Positions 53,068 to 63,199 of a stretch of DNA of 64,000 nucleotides are shown here, in pieces. The notes below the pieces were generated by a model. That model saw nothing but the letters and a program-made list of their open reading frames with translations. It made no database searches and was not told the DNA's origin. Positions within the stretch are counted from its first letter, which is position 1; every line of letters begins with the position of its first letter. Made by a program: the position numbers and the translations under genes. The stretch comes from Komarekiella delphini-convector SJRDD-AB1 (GTDB lineage Bacteria; Cyanobacteriota; Cyanobacteriia; Cyanobacteriales; Nostocaceae), in assembly GCF_014831675.1 (NCBI RefSeq), contig NZ_VJXY01000003.1:1-64000 (forward strand), in the 5' to 3' direction.

Positions 53068-54972
53068 CTATTCTACCGTTACGGACTTAGCTAAATTCCT
53101 TGGCTGATCGACATCTAAACCGCGACGGGCGGCAATATGATAAGCCAATAATTGTAAGGGAACTACCGTGAGAATGGGAGAAAGTAACTCTTCCACATCT
53201 GAGACGGGGAGTAAGTCATTAAAGATTTCTGCTGCTTCGCCATCGCTAACGGGAGTAACGCCAATTAATCGAGAATCTCTAGCTTTGGCTTCCTGAGCGT
53301 TAGAAATAACTTTTTCGTACACACTACCAGGAATTGCGATCGCCACTACTGGTACTTTCGCATCTAATAAGGCGATTGGGCCGTGCTTCATTTCTCCAGC
53401 GGGATATCCTTCGGCGTGAATATAGCTGATTTCTTTTAATTTCAATGCACCTTCTAAAGCAATAGGAAAGTTAATTCCCCTTCCCACAAAGATGAAATCC
53501 TGGGTTTCAGCAAATTCGTGGGCTAGCTGTTCGGTTAAACTTTCTTGACTTTCTAAAGTTGCTTCAATATCTTTAGGAATCTGTCTCAACCCGTCAATAA
53601 TCTTCTCTAAAGTTTCTGGAGAAATTGTTTGACGATGATAAGCTAAATCCAATGCCAAAGCGTAAAACGCCATTAGTTGAGCAGTAAAAGTTTTTGTCGC
53701 CGCTACCCCAATTTCAATTCCCGCCAAGGTATTGATGATATGCGATACCATGTGACCAAGGCTGCTTTCTGGACGATTGGTAATACCTAGCAGTCGGGCT
53801 TGATATTTGGGTTCTTTGTCTTGGCGACGTTCTTTTTCCATCGCTAAAGCCGCCAAGGTATCAGCAGTTTCACCTGATTGAGTAACACCAATAATTAACG
53901 TATTAGGCGTTAGTGGTGATGGTGCATAGCGATACTCAGAAGCATAATGTACTTGAGTAGAAATCCCTGCTAATTGTTCGATTAAATATTTTCCTACTAA
54001 TGCTGCGTGCCAACTTGTACCGCAGGCGACAATATGGATTTGTTCTAAATTAGTATAGAATTTCTCAGGTAAACCAAGATTAATTGGCGATTGAGTAGAT
54101 GCAATGGCTGGATTTACATCAGGATTAAAGTAAGCTTCTAAACTGGCTCTTACTACCCCTGGTTGCTCGTGAATTTCCTTGAGCATGAAGTGTTTGAATC
54201 CCTGTTTTTCTACCATCATGGGATTCAAGTTGAGCATTCGAGGTTGTTTTTTCAACCTGTCGCCAGCAAAGTTGTAAATCTCAACACCCAATGGTGTCAG
54301 ACGGGCGATTTCACCATTTTCCAGTGGTAATACTGCACAGGTATGAGCAACTATCGCCGGTGTGTCAGAAGCACAAAAGAACTCGCCTTGACCAAAACCA
54401 ATCACCAAGGGCGCATTTTGGCGGACAGCAATTAGTTCATCTGGATAGTTAGCAGAAATAATTGCCAGTGCAAATGCTCCCTTCAAACGGTTAACAGCTT
54501 GGCGAACTGCTTCTAGGAATGCAGAGGGAGAGAAGGAAAGAGGTGAAGAGGGGGGATTTTTTAAGAATTCAGCTATTAGGTGGGGGATGACTTCTGTATC
54601 GGTTTCGGAACGAAACTCGTGACCTTTTTGTTTAAGTTCTTCGCGTAACTCGCGGTAGTTTTCAATAATACCATTTTGGATCACTGCTATTCGCTTTGTT
54701 GTATCCAAATGGGGATGGGCATTGTACTCTTCTGGTTTCCCATGAGTTGCCCAGCGTGTATGACCAATACCAATTTGGGAGGGTGTTTCTATTTGTTCGA
54801 GTTTAGAACGCAGGTTATGCAGTTTACCCTTTGCCCGTACACAATTAACTTCACCTTCCCAAATAGTAGCGATTCCAGCGGAATCGTAACCTCTATACTC
54901 AAGTTTTTCTAGCCCAGCTAATAAAATTTCTGTCGCCGCTTGAGTGCCTATATACCCAACGATTCCGCACAT
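53068..54972 (-). CDS. glmS: Glutamine-fructose-6-phosphate aminotransferase (isomerizing)
   Basis: 634 residues. It makes glucosamine-6-phosphate, the first step to UDP-GlcNAc for peptidoglycan and exopolysaccharide. The N-terminal glutaminase starts with the nucleophile Cys2 (MCGIVGYIG). Two SIS domains follow (VACGTSWHAALVGKYLIEQ; DFIFVGRGINFPIALEGALK). The C-terminus is DQPRNLAKSVTVE as in all family members. A short insert (NPPSSPLSFSPSAF, near residue 145) is unusual. I see no glmS ribozyme upstream. Confidence 0.97.
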   Translation of the reverse strand: MCGIVGYIGTQAATEILLAGLEKLEYRGYDSAGIATIWEGEVNCVRAKGKLHNLRSKLEQIETPSQIGIGHTRWATHGKPEEYNAHPHLDTTKRIAVIQNGIIENYRELREELKQKGHEFRSETDTEVIPHLIAEFLKNPPSSPLSFSPSAFLEAVRQAVNRLKGAFALAIISANYPDELIAVRQNAPLVIGFGQGEFFCASDTPAIVAHTCAVLPLENGEIARLTPLGVEIYNFAGDRLKKQPRMLNLNPMMVEKQGFKHFMLKEIHEQPGVVRASLEAYFNPDVNPAIASTQSPINLGLPEKFYTNLEQIHIVACGTSWHAALVGKYLIEQLAGISTQVHYASEYRYAPSPLTPNTLIIGVTQSGETADTLAALAMEKERRQDKEPKYQARLLGITNRPESSLGHMVSHIINTLAGIEIGVAATKTFTAQLMAFYALALDLAYHRQTISPETLEKIIDGLRQIPKDIEATLESQESLTEQLAHEFAETQDFIFVGRGINFPIALEGALKLKEISYIHAEGYPAGEMKHGPIALLDAKVPVVAIAIPGSVYEKVISNAQEAKARDSRLIGVTPVSDGEAAEIFNDLLPVSDVEELLSPILTVVPLQLLAYHIAARRGLDVDQPRNLAKSVTVE

Positions 54973-55322
54973 TGCTCACACCACTTTGTTTTCAGGATTA
55001 TTAAATCCAGTATAGTTCTTACCACAAACGTAGCGTTTTGACAAAGAAAAAAGGGAGCCATTTACTCCCTCTGCCACTAGGTATTGTTATAGATTTTGGG
55101 CTTTTACAGCTAATTTTCTGCTCTTAAGCCTACTGTACCAGAGCAGTTTCTAGGAGTTGGATATCCAGGGATTACATCCCCAATCTAAAAGTCAGATTTT
55201 GCAAGGCGGGCAGCGCCCACTCTACAATGCTAAAGATGCTTGCTATTGAGACACTTCAAAAAAGTCTTGAGTGCTGAGAGACGCGATTAATCGCGTCTGT
55301 ACAAGAGTCAGCACTGAGCTTT
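54973..55322. other. psaC-glmS intergenic region
   Basis: 350 bases. It holds the psaC terminator (55044-55070), an AAGGCGGGCAGCGCCCACTC repeat near 55203 and a 20-base perfect palindrome at 55279-55298 (AGACGCGATT/AATCGCGTCT). The glmS promoter is expected in 54975-55040. Confidence 0.5.
55044..55070 (-). terminator. Rho-independent terminator, probably of psaC
   Basis: On the minus strand AGGGAG-TAAATGG-CTCCCT is followed by TTTTTTC. It lies about 250 bases after the psaC stop codon and just before the glmS gene. Confidence 0.75.
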
Positions 55323-56323
<1,001 letters not shown>

Positions 56324-57181
56324 ATGGTTGTAGAAATTCAACGTACAGTTGTAGTTACAGGCGCATCAACAGGAATTGGTGAGGCATGTGCTTTACTTTT
56401 AGATAAGTTGGGTTTCTCTGTCTTTGCTGGTGTACGTAAAGATATTGATGCTCAAAAGCTCAAACAGAAAGCGTCACAAAAACTCATTCCTATTTTTTTA
56501 GATGTTACTGACGCTGATTCAATTAAATTTGCAGTTGAAACATTAACAAACGCAGTCGGTAGTCATGGGATTTTAGGTTTAGTAAATAACGCTGGAATTG
56601 CCGTTCCAGGCCCGTTAGAATTAGTACCCATTGCCGAATTTCAACAGCAGATGGATGTTAACGTCACCGGACAACTCGCAGTAACACAAGCGTTTCTCGG
56701 ACTATTACGCCAGGGTCGCGGTCGAATTATTAATATGGGTTCGATTAGTGGTAAAAGTGCCGCCCCGTTGCTTGGAGCTTACAATGCTTCCAAATTTGCG
56801 CTGGAAGCAATTACCGATGTCTTGCGTATGGAATTACGACCCTGGGGGATCTCGGTTTCAATTATTGAGCCAGGTGCGATCGCTACCCCAATTTGGGATA
56901 AGTCCTTAACTCAAGCTGACATAGCACAACAGAATTTACCTGATTCAGCAAACCATCTCTATGGCCATGCCATGAATGCTGTGCGTAAGAAAGTGGGGAT
57001 TATCGCGTCCAAAGGAATATCTGCGGATATTGTCGCTCAAGCTGTTGTCCATGCACTCACTGCAAAGCAGCCAAAGACCCGTTATCTTGTTGGACAAGAT
57101 GCCAAAATCGCAGCAGTCCTCAAGCGTTTTTTGCCCGACAAAGTTTATGACCGTCTAATGTTATATTCAATGGGTTTATAG
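56324..57181 (+). CDS. Short-chain dehydrogenase/reductase
   Basis: 285 residues. A classical SDR: TGASTGIG at 12-19 binds the nicotinamide cofactor, NNAG lies at 88-91, and the catalytic Ser140, Tyr153 and Lys157 are in place (MGSISGKS; GAYNASKFALE). RPWGISVSIIEPGAIATPIW follows. It resembles oxidoreductases acting on retinol/steroid-like or fatty-acyl substrates. The substrate is unknown. It is alone, and a strong terminator follows. Confidence 0.88.
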   Translation: MVVEIQRTVVVTGASTGIGEACALLLDKLGFSVFAGVRKDIDAQKLKQKASQKLIPIFLDVTDADSIKFAVETLTNAVGSHGILGLVNNAGIAVPGPLELVPIAEFQQQMDVNVTGQLAVTQAFLGLLRQGRGRIINMGSISGKSAAPLLGAYNASKFALEAITDVLRMELRPWGISVSIIEPGAIATPIWDKSLTQADIAQQNLPDSANHLYGHAMNAVRKKVGIIASKGISADIVAQAVVHALTAKQPKTRYLVGQDAKIAAVLKRFLPDKVYDRLMLYSMGL

Positions 57182-57496
57182 ATTCATTCTAGAAAAGAAA
57201 AAATCAAAAAAGCCCGCATGTGACATAGAGTGAAACTAATCACAGGCGGGCTTTTCGTGAGCCAATGCTGTTTACCTTTCTTGCGAGGTCGGGGCTAATT
57301 TTAAGAACTGGATATTTTGTACATAATGTCAGTGAAATCTCAGGGTAGCTTTTAAAATTAAAAGTACCCTTAAGGGTACTATATAAAAAAAATAATTTCC
57401 GCAAACATAAGGAATCAAAAATATTTGAATTGCTTATTCTATACTAAGTCTCTTATATTATATTTTTCTTCCTTAGCTCTAAAAAAGCTTTATTTT
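57182..57496. other. Intergenic region with a terminator and an 18-base palindrome
   Basis: Beyond the terminator at 57208-57255, AGTACCCTT/AAGGGTACT (57363-57380) is a perfect palindrome followed by ATATAAAAAAAATAA. It could be an operator or a weak terminator just ahead of the pentapeptide-repeat gene. Confidence 0.45.
57208..57255 (+). terminator. Rho-independent terminator after the SDR gene
   Basis: AAAAGCCCGC (57208-57217) pairs with GCGGGCTTTT (57246-57255); the stem extends inward with ATGTGA/TCACA mismatched pairs. It starts 27 bases after the stop codon. Confidence 0.9.
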
Positions 57497-58510
57497 ATGG
57501 ATGTTAACTTAAAAAAACGTTTAAACAAAGTCTGGCAAAAAACAGTCACACGCTGGAAAAATTTCCAAAGTCCAACAAAGGAACGCTTAAACCAAGTTAG
57601 GGAGCGAGCAGGTGAAATGTGGAAAAATCAAAAATTATGGATTATTTCAGGTTCTACAATATTGATAGTTTATACAGGTACTTGTATCTTTTATGCACAA
57701 AAATCCAATAATCCTACTTTAATTAAACAAACCCCACAAAATGTACTGAAATTACGTCAAACGTTAGCAAAAATTTATAGGGAAAATGACCCATTTGTTC
57801 GTGAATTTACATTACAGCAAGAAGCTAAAAATAATAAAGAATCAGTAAATAATTACCGCGAACTGTTGAAAATTTATCCTAGAAATAAAGAATTTCTTCC
57901 TCAATACCCAGTACATAAATGGTCTATATTAGCATGGTATTATTGGTTATTTGAAGAAGTTACACTTGCAAAACGAAACGAATTATTAATAAATGGTTTT
58001 TTAGCAGTTATAGAAAAAGGTGCTTTAATAACTGTTGCTCTTACATTAGGGCGATGGTTATGGGAAGCCCCGCAGCGAAGAAAGCAGGAACTTTATCAAG
58101 CATTACAAGTTACTCACATCATACTTGGTAAACCTATTCAAGATACAAAAATCAATGCTCTTGAAACTTTGAATAGGGATAAAGTTTCTTTACGAGGTTT
58201 GACTGCCGAAAAACAAAATTTAGAATACATTAATTTGCAGAATGCTCAACTGCAAGATGCCAACCTCCGTGGAGCCAACCTCCGTAGAGCCAACCTCCGT
58301 AGAGCCAACCTCCGTAGAGCCAACCTGCGTGGAGCCAACCTCGATGGAGCCAATCTCCGTGAAGTTAACCTCGATGGAGCCGACCTCCGTGAAGCTGACC
58401 TCGATGGAGCCGACCTCCGTGGAGCCACAAATCTAACGATAGATCAAGTCAAGTCTGCTTATTGGGAAGCGGCTATGTATGATAAGGACTTTCGCCAACA
58501 GCTAGACTAA
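57497..58510 (+). CDS. Pentapeptide-repeat membrane protein
   Basis: 337 residues from ATG 57497 (MDVNLKKRLNKVWQ). An upstream in-frame ATG at 57425 gives an unlikely hydrophobic leader. One membrane helix lies at about 48-64 (LWIISGSTILIVYTGTCIF), and a second hydrophobic stretch near 185-200 (LLINGFLAVIEKGALITVALTL). A run of A(N/D)L(R/D)x pentapeptides at about 255-312 forms the right-handed beta-helix module. The C-terminal TNLTIDQVKSAYWEAAMYDKD caps it. The middle part has no known domain. The repeat DNA is almost identical between units, pointing to recent expansion. Function unknown. Confidence 0.8.
   Translation: MDVNLKKRLNKVWQKTVTRWKNFQSPTKERLNQVRERAGEMWKNQKLWIISGSTILIVYTGTCIFYAQKSNNPTLIKQTPQNVLKLRQTLAKIYRENDPFVREFTLQQEAKNNKESVNNYRELLKIYPRNKEFLPQYPVHKWSILAWYYWLFEEVTLAKRNELLINGFLAVIEKGALITVALTLGRWLWEAPQRRKQELYQALQVTHIILGKPIQDTKINALETLNRDKVSLRGLTAEKQNLEYINLQNAQLQDANLRGANLRRANLRRANLRRANLRGANLDGANLREVNLDGADLREADLDGADLRGATNLTIDQVKSAYWEAAMYDKDFRQQLD
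58258..58430 (+). repeat. 15-base tandem repeat encoding pentapeptides
   Basis: About eleven units close to GCCAACCTCCGTAGA. Three successive units near 58273-58317 are identical at DNA level, and alternation of CTCCGT and CTCGAT follows. Frame is kept because the unit is 15 bases. Confidence 0.88.
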
Positions 58511-58607
58511 ATTTATCCTTGTACAAAAGTACTAAATAGCTTTAAAAGCATTGCTACACAATCAATCTAGCTGCATAACGTTTTTTCAACAGAGGTGTTT
58601 CTGGGGT

Positions 58608-59885
58608 CTATTTTCGATTTTCTAAATACCAGCTATGCAGCGCCAACCGCTGAATTTCTCGCCAGGGAATATTATGTTTTCTCGCTAATTCTGCACAATC
58701 TTCGTATTCTGGCTGCACATTAGTAATCTGTTTATCTTGTGATTGTCCCCTCCACGCCACCTTGACGCACACCTTACCATATTTAGTTTCTACTTGTTGA
58801 ATTTCTCGTTGCAAGATGGCACGTTGCCCAGTTGTGCGCCGAATACCTAAAGTAGTGGTTTCGCGGAATAAAACCGTTTCACAACTTAGTAGATTTTCTG
58901 GATGACATATTACAGTTAGCAAAATCCCTGGACGAGATTTTTTCATCCCTATCGGCTGGGTAAAAACATCAACCGCACCAGCAGCAAACAAGGCTTCAAA
59001 CACATAGCCGATCGCCTGGGGATTTAAGTCATCAATTTGAGTTTCTAGAACCGAGATGGTTTCTAAAGTAGGGCTAGTAGCTTCAGAATCGGTAACATTA
59101 GACTGTAGACTGGTGCTCTCACCCAACCAGAGGCGTAGTATATTCGGGATGGGTAAATTTAGGGAACCTGCTCCCAGTCCTACTTGCTTGATAGCGATCG
59201 CAGGTGGCGCACCAAAATCTCTTGCCAAAGTAGTGGCGATCGCGGCTCCTGTTGGTGTCACCAGTTCTCGTTCAATGCCATTGCTATAAACCGGACAACC
59301 CCGCATTTCCCACAACTTCAACACCGCTGGTACTGGTACTGCCATCAAACCATGTGCTGCTCGAACAGTGCCGCCACCTGTCGGGAATGCTGAACAGTAT
59401 AGTAAGGGCAATCCTTCATTATTACTTGCAATACCTAACCAATCCAACCCTAGGCAAGTACCAACGATATCCGCGATCGCATCTACTGCACCCACCTCAT
59501 GGAAATGGACTTTTTCTGGAGCAATACCATGCACTGCCCCTTCTGCTACTGCTAGCTGTCGAAATACTGCCAAACTCCAAGCTTCTACCCGTGATGGCAA
59601 CCCTGCTTGGAGAATCATCCGCTCTATTGCTGGCAGGTGGCGTCCATGATGGTGACTGTGTTCATGATCATGGTCGTGGTGATGAGTTAAATCCACATGA
59701 ACTTTAGTCGCCTCCTGACCATTACGTTGGACGAGTTCTGCTCTTAATCGGTACTCCCGTTCAATTCCCAACCCATTAAGTTTTTCAACTAGATACTCTA
59801 CAGGAATCCCTAGACTTACCAAGGCTCCCAGGCACATATCACCAGAAATTCCTGTCGGACATTGAAGATAAGCTATTTTATTCAT
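58608..59885 (-). CDS. larC: Nickel insertion protein LarC-like
   Basis: 425 residues. LarC forms the nickel pincer cofactor used by lactate racemase and related enzymes. The conserved N-terminus YLQCPTGISGDMCLGALVSLG, a His-rich metal-binding stretch at 68-83 (HHHDHDHEHSHHHGRH), VHFHEVGAVDAIADIVG and TPTGAAIATTLA, and ETQIDDLNPQAIGYVFEAL are typical. In some organisms the gene is made by frameshifting (LarC1/LarC2); here it is one frame. No larA, larB or larE is in the window, so the target enzyme is unknown. Confidence 0.9.
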   Translation of the reverse strand: MNKIAYLQCPTGISGDMCLGALVSLGIPVEYLVEKLNGLGIEREYRLRAELVQRNGQEATKVHVDLTHHHDHDHEHSHHHGRHLPAIERMILQAGLPSRVEAWSLAVFRQLAVAEGAVHGIAPEKVHFHEVGAVDAIADIVGTCLGLDWLGIASNNEGLPLLYCSAFPTGGGTVRAAHGLMAVPVPAVLKLWEMRGCPVYSNGIERELVTPTGAAIATTLARDFGAPPAIAIKQVGLGAGSLNLPIPNILRLWLGESTSLQSNVTDSEATSPTLETISVLETQIDDLNPQAIGYVFEALFAAGAVDVFTQPIGMKKSRPGILLTVICHPENLLSCETVLFRETTTLGIRRTTGQRAILQREIQQVETKYGKVCVKVAWRGQSQDKQITNVQPEYEDCAELARKHNIPWREIQRLALHSWYLENRK

Positions 59886-59952
59886 AGTTATTTGTCAATG
59901 AACATTAGTCATTAGTCATTAGTCATTAATTATTCCCCCAATCCCCCGTTCT

Positions 59953-60612
59953 ATGGCAAAAATTTTCTCCGTTCATCCGGACAATCCTCAAATTCGTCGA
60001 ATAGAGGAAATAAAGTCGGCGCTCTCTAGTGGCGCAGTCATGCTTTATCCTACTGATACAGTTTATGCGATTGGTTGTGATTTGAATGCTAAGTCGGCGG
60101 TAGAACGAGTGCGGCAAATTAAGCAGCTAGCGAATGATAAACCACTGACATTTTTATGTCCCTCGCTTTCAAATGTGGCAACTTATGCCTTCGTAAGTGA
60201 CACAGCCTATCGGATTATGAAGCGCCTAATACCTGGCCCATATACATTTTTGCTCCCAGCGACCAAGTTAGTACCGCGATTAGCGCAAAATCCCAAGCGA
60301 AAAACTACTGGGATTCGAGTGCCAAATCATAATGCGTGTTTAGCTTTATTGGCAGCATTAGGTAATCCGATTATTTCGACTTCAGCACACCTGCCACCAG
60401 ATGAGGCAGATGATGGGATAGATCGAGTAGATTCAGAACCTATTCTGTCACGGGTGGAGTTATTTGACCGTTTGGACAACCTGGTAGATGTAATTGTAGA
60501 TACTGGTGAGGAGCCTACGTATGAGGTGTCTACTATTTTGGATTTGACAGGAGAGGAAGCAGTGATTACACGACGAGGTTTAGGTTGGGAAGCAGCAGCA
60601 GCATGGGTATAA
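59953..60612 (+). CDS. Sua5/YciO/YrdC family protein, probable threonylcarbamoyl-AMP synthase
   Basis: 219 residues. The YrdC fold includes SSGAVMLYPTDTVYAIGCDL near 26-45, KQLANDKPLTFLC, RLIPGPYTFLLPAT and TTGIRVPNHNACLALLAALGNPIISTSAH. Sua5/TsaC makes threonylcarbamoyl-AMP for tRNA t6A37. The sequence resembles the YciO branch, some members of which are not proven to perform this step, so the exact role is open. The gene diverges from larC, with a heptamer array (59898-59931) between them. Confidence 0.85.
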   Translation: MAKIFSVHPDNPQIRRIEEIKSALSSGAVMLYPTDTVYAIGCDLNAKSAVERVRQIKQLANDKPLTFLCPSLSNVATYAFVSDTAYRIMKRLIPGPYTFLLPATKLVPRLAQNPKRKTTGIRVPNHNACLALLAALGNPIISTSAHLPPDEADDGIDRVDSEPILSRVELFDRLDNLVDVIVDTGEEPTYEVSTILDLTGEEAVITRRGLGWEAAAAWV

Positions 60613-61007
60613 AAAATATACTTCATCGGCACATCCCTTAGTTTCGGAAAATATTATAAAAAGGCTCCAGTTTTGAAATTGTCATATTTCGAGGCGATGT
60701 CTACAATGGTCTACGCCTACGCAACGTATAGAGCATAATGGCGACAAAAGTCTGCATAACAAGGCATTTGACAACTTTGAGAAAATCGTGAATACATCTG
60801 TATCAGTGTCGATATAGTCACTTGTGAAAAAACCGACACATTGCTATCCCTGTAACCTTTTCGGATTTACTACAGTCTTATATATGAACCTGATATGTGA
60901 GCAGTACATACAGCAAGTTTTGATGGATGAATACCAGAAGATTTTTCAGCCAAAACCTGCTGTGTCTGCGTTGTAATTACGGTGCAATACTACTCCCTAC
61001 AAAAGTT
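60613..61007. other. Upstream region of the hetZ-family gene
   Basis: About 395 bases, or 314 if the earlier ATG at 60927 is used. No gene and no terminator with a clear T-run. I looked for a GTA-N8-TAC NtcA site and found none that is convincing. Confidence 0.35.
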
Positions 61008-62228
61008 ATGAAAGCTAACGTCGTCAATCTACCAAACTCTACACCCGATTTTGAGAACCACGTTTCGACCGAAGAATTATCAGCCAGTAACACTGATAGC
61101 TTGATCGAGCTGCTATGTCAGGAAATACCAGATCAAGTGAAAGCAGCACCCAGGTGTGTGCAAGCTTTAGCAAAGCGCATAGCCAAAGAAGTAGAACGCA
61201 TTTGCGATAAAAGCTCTCGTATCCAAACATCTGGGCAAATCAAGTCTTGGCAAATTACCCTGGGAAGGCATCGTCTGCAAAAGTGCTTACGTTACTACCA
61301 ACTAGGTTCAAAACAAGGGCGTGTGGAGTTACATAGCACTTTAGGCGCTATGGTTTACCGCCATGTAACTATATCCGGCTCTGAGTTAGGGTTTGAGGCT
61401 CGTTACAACCTGATTGAAGATTTTTTGCAAGCATTTTATATCGAAGCTATCAAAGCTTTCCGCAGAGAAAACGAACTACCTGAAGATCACACCCCGCGCA
61501 CTCAGTTGCAATTGGCGGAATATATGGCGTTTACAGAGCAATATGCTAAACGCCGCATCAATTTACCAGGTGGTGCAAATCAGCAATTAATTATTTTACG
61601 TGCTCAAGGTTTTGCTCGTCGCCAACCCCAGGAAACCACTGTAGATATTGAAATGGCGGTGGAGTCTGCTAAAGGTGAAGAAGCAGAATCTTACCAGCGT
61701 AACTCGGCAGTGCAACAGCTAAGATCGCAAATGATTGCACAAACTAATTTTGATCCATCTGAAGAGTCAGAACGCGATCGCGTGATCTCGGAATTAATGA
61801 AATACTTGGAGTCTCAAGGTCAATCTGACTGCATGAACTACCTCAGTCTCAAACTCCAAGACCTCTCAGCACCAGAAATTGACCAAATTCTCGGTTTAAC
61901 TAGCCGTCAGCGCGACTATCTGCAACAGCGGTTTAAATACCATGTAGAAAAGTTTGCCAAGCAACACCACTGGCAATTAGTACATCAATGGTTAGGCGCG
62001 GGTTTAGAGCAAAAGTTAGGTCTATCTTCTCAGCAATGGGAAGCCTTTGTAAATCAACTCACAGAACAACAACAGCAAATCTTGCAATTGAAAACAGCCC
62101 GACAAAACGACCAGGCGATCGCCAAAGTCATCAAATGCACACCAAAACAGCTACAAAAGCGCTGGACTCAACTGTTAGAACTAGCATGGGCTATTCGCAA
62201 CGGTAATACTGATGCCCAAGCAGGTTAA
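61008..62228 (+). CDS. HetZ-family protein (heterocyst differentiation type)
   Basis: 406 residues from ATG 61008 (MKANVVNLPNSTPDFENH). The ATG at 60927 would add 27 residues that look non-coding. Conserved blocks are KSWQITLGRHRLQKCLRYYQ, LHSTLGAMVYRHVTISGSELGFEARY (in parts), FLQAFYIEAIKAFRRENELPE, MAFTEQYAKRRINLPGG and a C-terminal helix-turn-helix-like part (DQILGLTSRQRDYLQQRF). HetZ acts early in heterocyst differentiation together with HetR. In Anabaena hetZ is followed by patU genes, which are absent here, so this may be a HetZ paralogue rather than HetZ itself. Confidence 0.7.
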   Translation: MKANVVNLPNSTPDFENHVSTEELSASNTDSLIELLCQEIPDQVKAAPRCVQALAKRIAKEVERICDKSSRIQTSGQIKSWQITLGRHRLQKCLRYYQLGSKQGRVELHSTLGAMVYRHVTISGSELGFEARYNLIEDFLQAFYIEAIKAFRRENELPEDHTPRTQLQLAEYMAFTEQYAKRRINLPGGANQQLIILRAQGFARRQPQETTVDIEMAVESAKGEEAESYQRNSAVQQLRSQMIAQTNFDPSEESERDRVISELMKYLESQGQSDCMNYLSLKLQDLSAPEIDQILGLTSRQRDYLQQRFKYHVEKFAKQHHWQLVHQWLGAGLEQKLGLSSQQWEAFVNQLTEQQQQILQLKTARQNDQAIAKVIKCTPKQLQKRWTQLLELAWAIRNGNTDAQAG

Positions 62229-62722
62229 GCCAAAGCAAAATCATTGAATTTGCCTAAGCTTGATCCCAGTTATTACAGATTTTCCCCATTATTTGACCAC
62301 AAAAAACTTTTTCTAATTATTTCCCGCTTTAGATTCTGATCCAGGAGAGCGGTCAGAGTCAGGTCAATATAAACTAGATAAATCGCGCTTTATTTGAACC
62401 ACAATCTTTTAACAACTCATTCCCTATCTAAATTACTAAGTACAATATTAAGTAAAAATTCTGTTCGTAGTGAGCGATTTATCTCTCTATATAAGCTTTT
62501 AAAGGGCTGAAGCCTTACTACAAGCTTTTATTCAATTAAGCTCTTTTAGTTAATACATTTGTATTTGTTTAGTACTAAAGTACCAAATATTTTCGATTTT
62601 CTAGCTATTAATCAAGCCTTTCGCATCAAAAATCAAAAATTCATATTAAGCAACTAACCATTTGCTACTGCTTCCGTGGAATCCTAGGATAAGCGGGATT
62701 TTTGGCAGCAGGATTTAATAGC
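62229..62722. other. Intergenic stretch with a dispersed-repeat remnant
   Basis: About 490 bases with no gene. 62464-62540 on the minus strand carries a diverged, partial copy of the repeat at 13858 and 55957: CTTGTAGTAAGGCTTCAGCC, then ATAAATCGCTCACTACGAAC. The remainder is A/T-rich. Confidence 0.55.
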
Positions 62723-63199
62723 ATGGCTCTGACTCAAGGCGGACGGGCAAATCAAGCAGGAAAGATTCTAGAAAGTAATGTAGAAGCAATCTTGAATGGG
62801 CATCATTATTTCCAAGTAGGAAACTATATCCAAAAAGAATTTTTATTAACTGCTAGTTTGTTAGCAAAACGCTATGCCAAGCAAGTTTATATTGGAACAG
62901 GAATTTATCAAACTGCCCTGAAGGTTGACTTTTATATTGTTGGTTTACCTATCATGCCATCAGGATTAATTATCGAGTGCAAGTGGCAAGAAAGTGGTGG
63001 TTCTGTTGATGAAAAATTTCCTTATTTAAGTATGAATATTCAGTATTCTTACCCAGCACCTACTATTGTAGTTATAGGAGGTGAAGGAATGAGAGAAGGC
63101 GCAATTCAATGGTTAAGAAAACAAGTCACATATAATCATAATTTATTAGCAGTTTATAGTTTAGATAGATTTATTGCCTGGGCAAATAAACATTTCTAA
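62723..63199 (+). CDS. PD-(D/E)XK restriction endonuclease-like protein
   Basis: 158 residues from ATG 62723 (MALTQGGRANQAGKILE); an upstream TTG adds seven residues. The nuclease motif is visible: Asp69 in LKVDFYIVG and Glu85-x-Lys87 in GLIIECKWQ, followed by SVDEKFPYL, which matches small type II enzymes and their relatives. It overlaps tail to tail by four bases with a DNA adenine methylase gene. A restriction-modification pair is therefore likely. The recognition site is unknown; a Dam-type partner often marks GATC, but not always. Confidence 0.75.
   Translation: MALTQGGRANQAGKILESNVEAILNGHHYFQVGNYIQKEFLLTASLLAKRYAKQVYIGTGIYQTALKVDFYIVGLPIMPSGLIIECKWQESGGSVDEKFPYLSMNIQYSYPAPTIVVIGGEGMREGAIQWLRKQVTYNHNLLAVYSLDRFIAWANKHF

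Noticed and set aside
54973-55043. A glmS ribozyme upstream of glmS
   Set aside because: The space is short and A/T-rich and lacks the conserved core of that ribozyme, which is known from Firmicutes and not from cyanobacteria.
59252-59707. A 151-codon open frame antisense to larC
   Set aside because: larC on the other strand is fully conserved over this stretch, and the antisense frame gives a composition-biased peptide without motifs.
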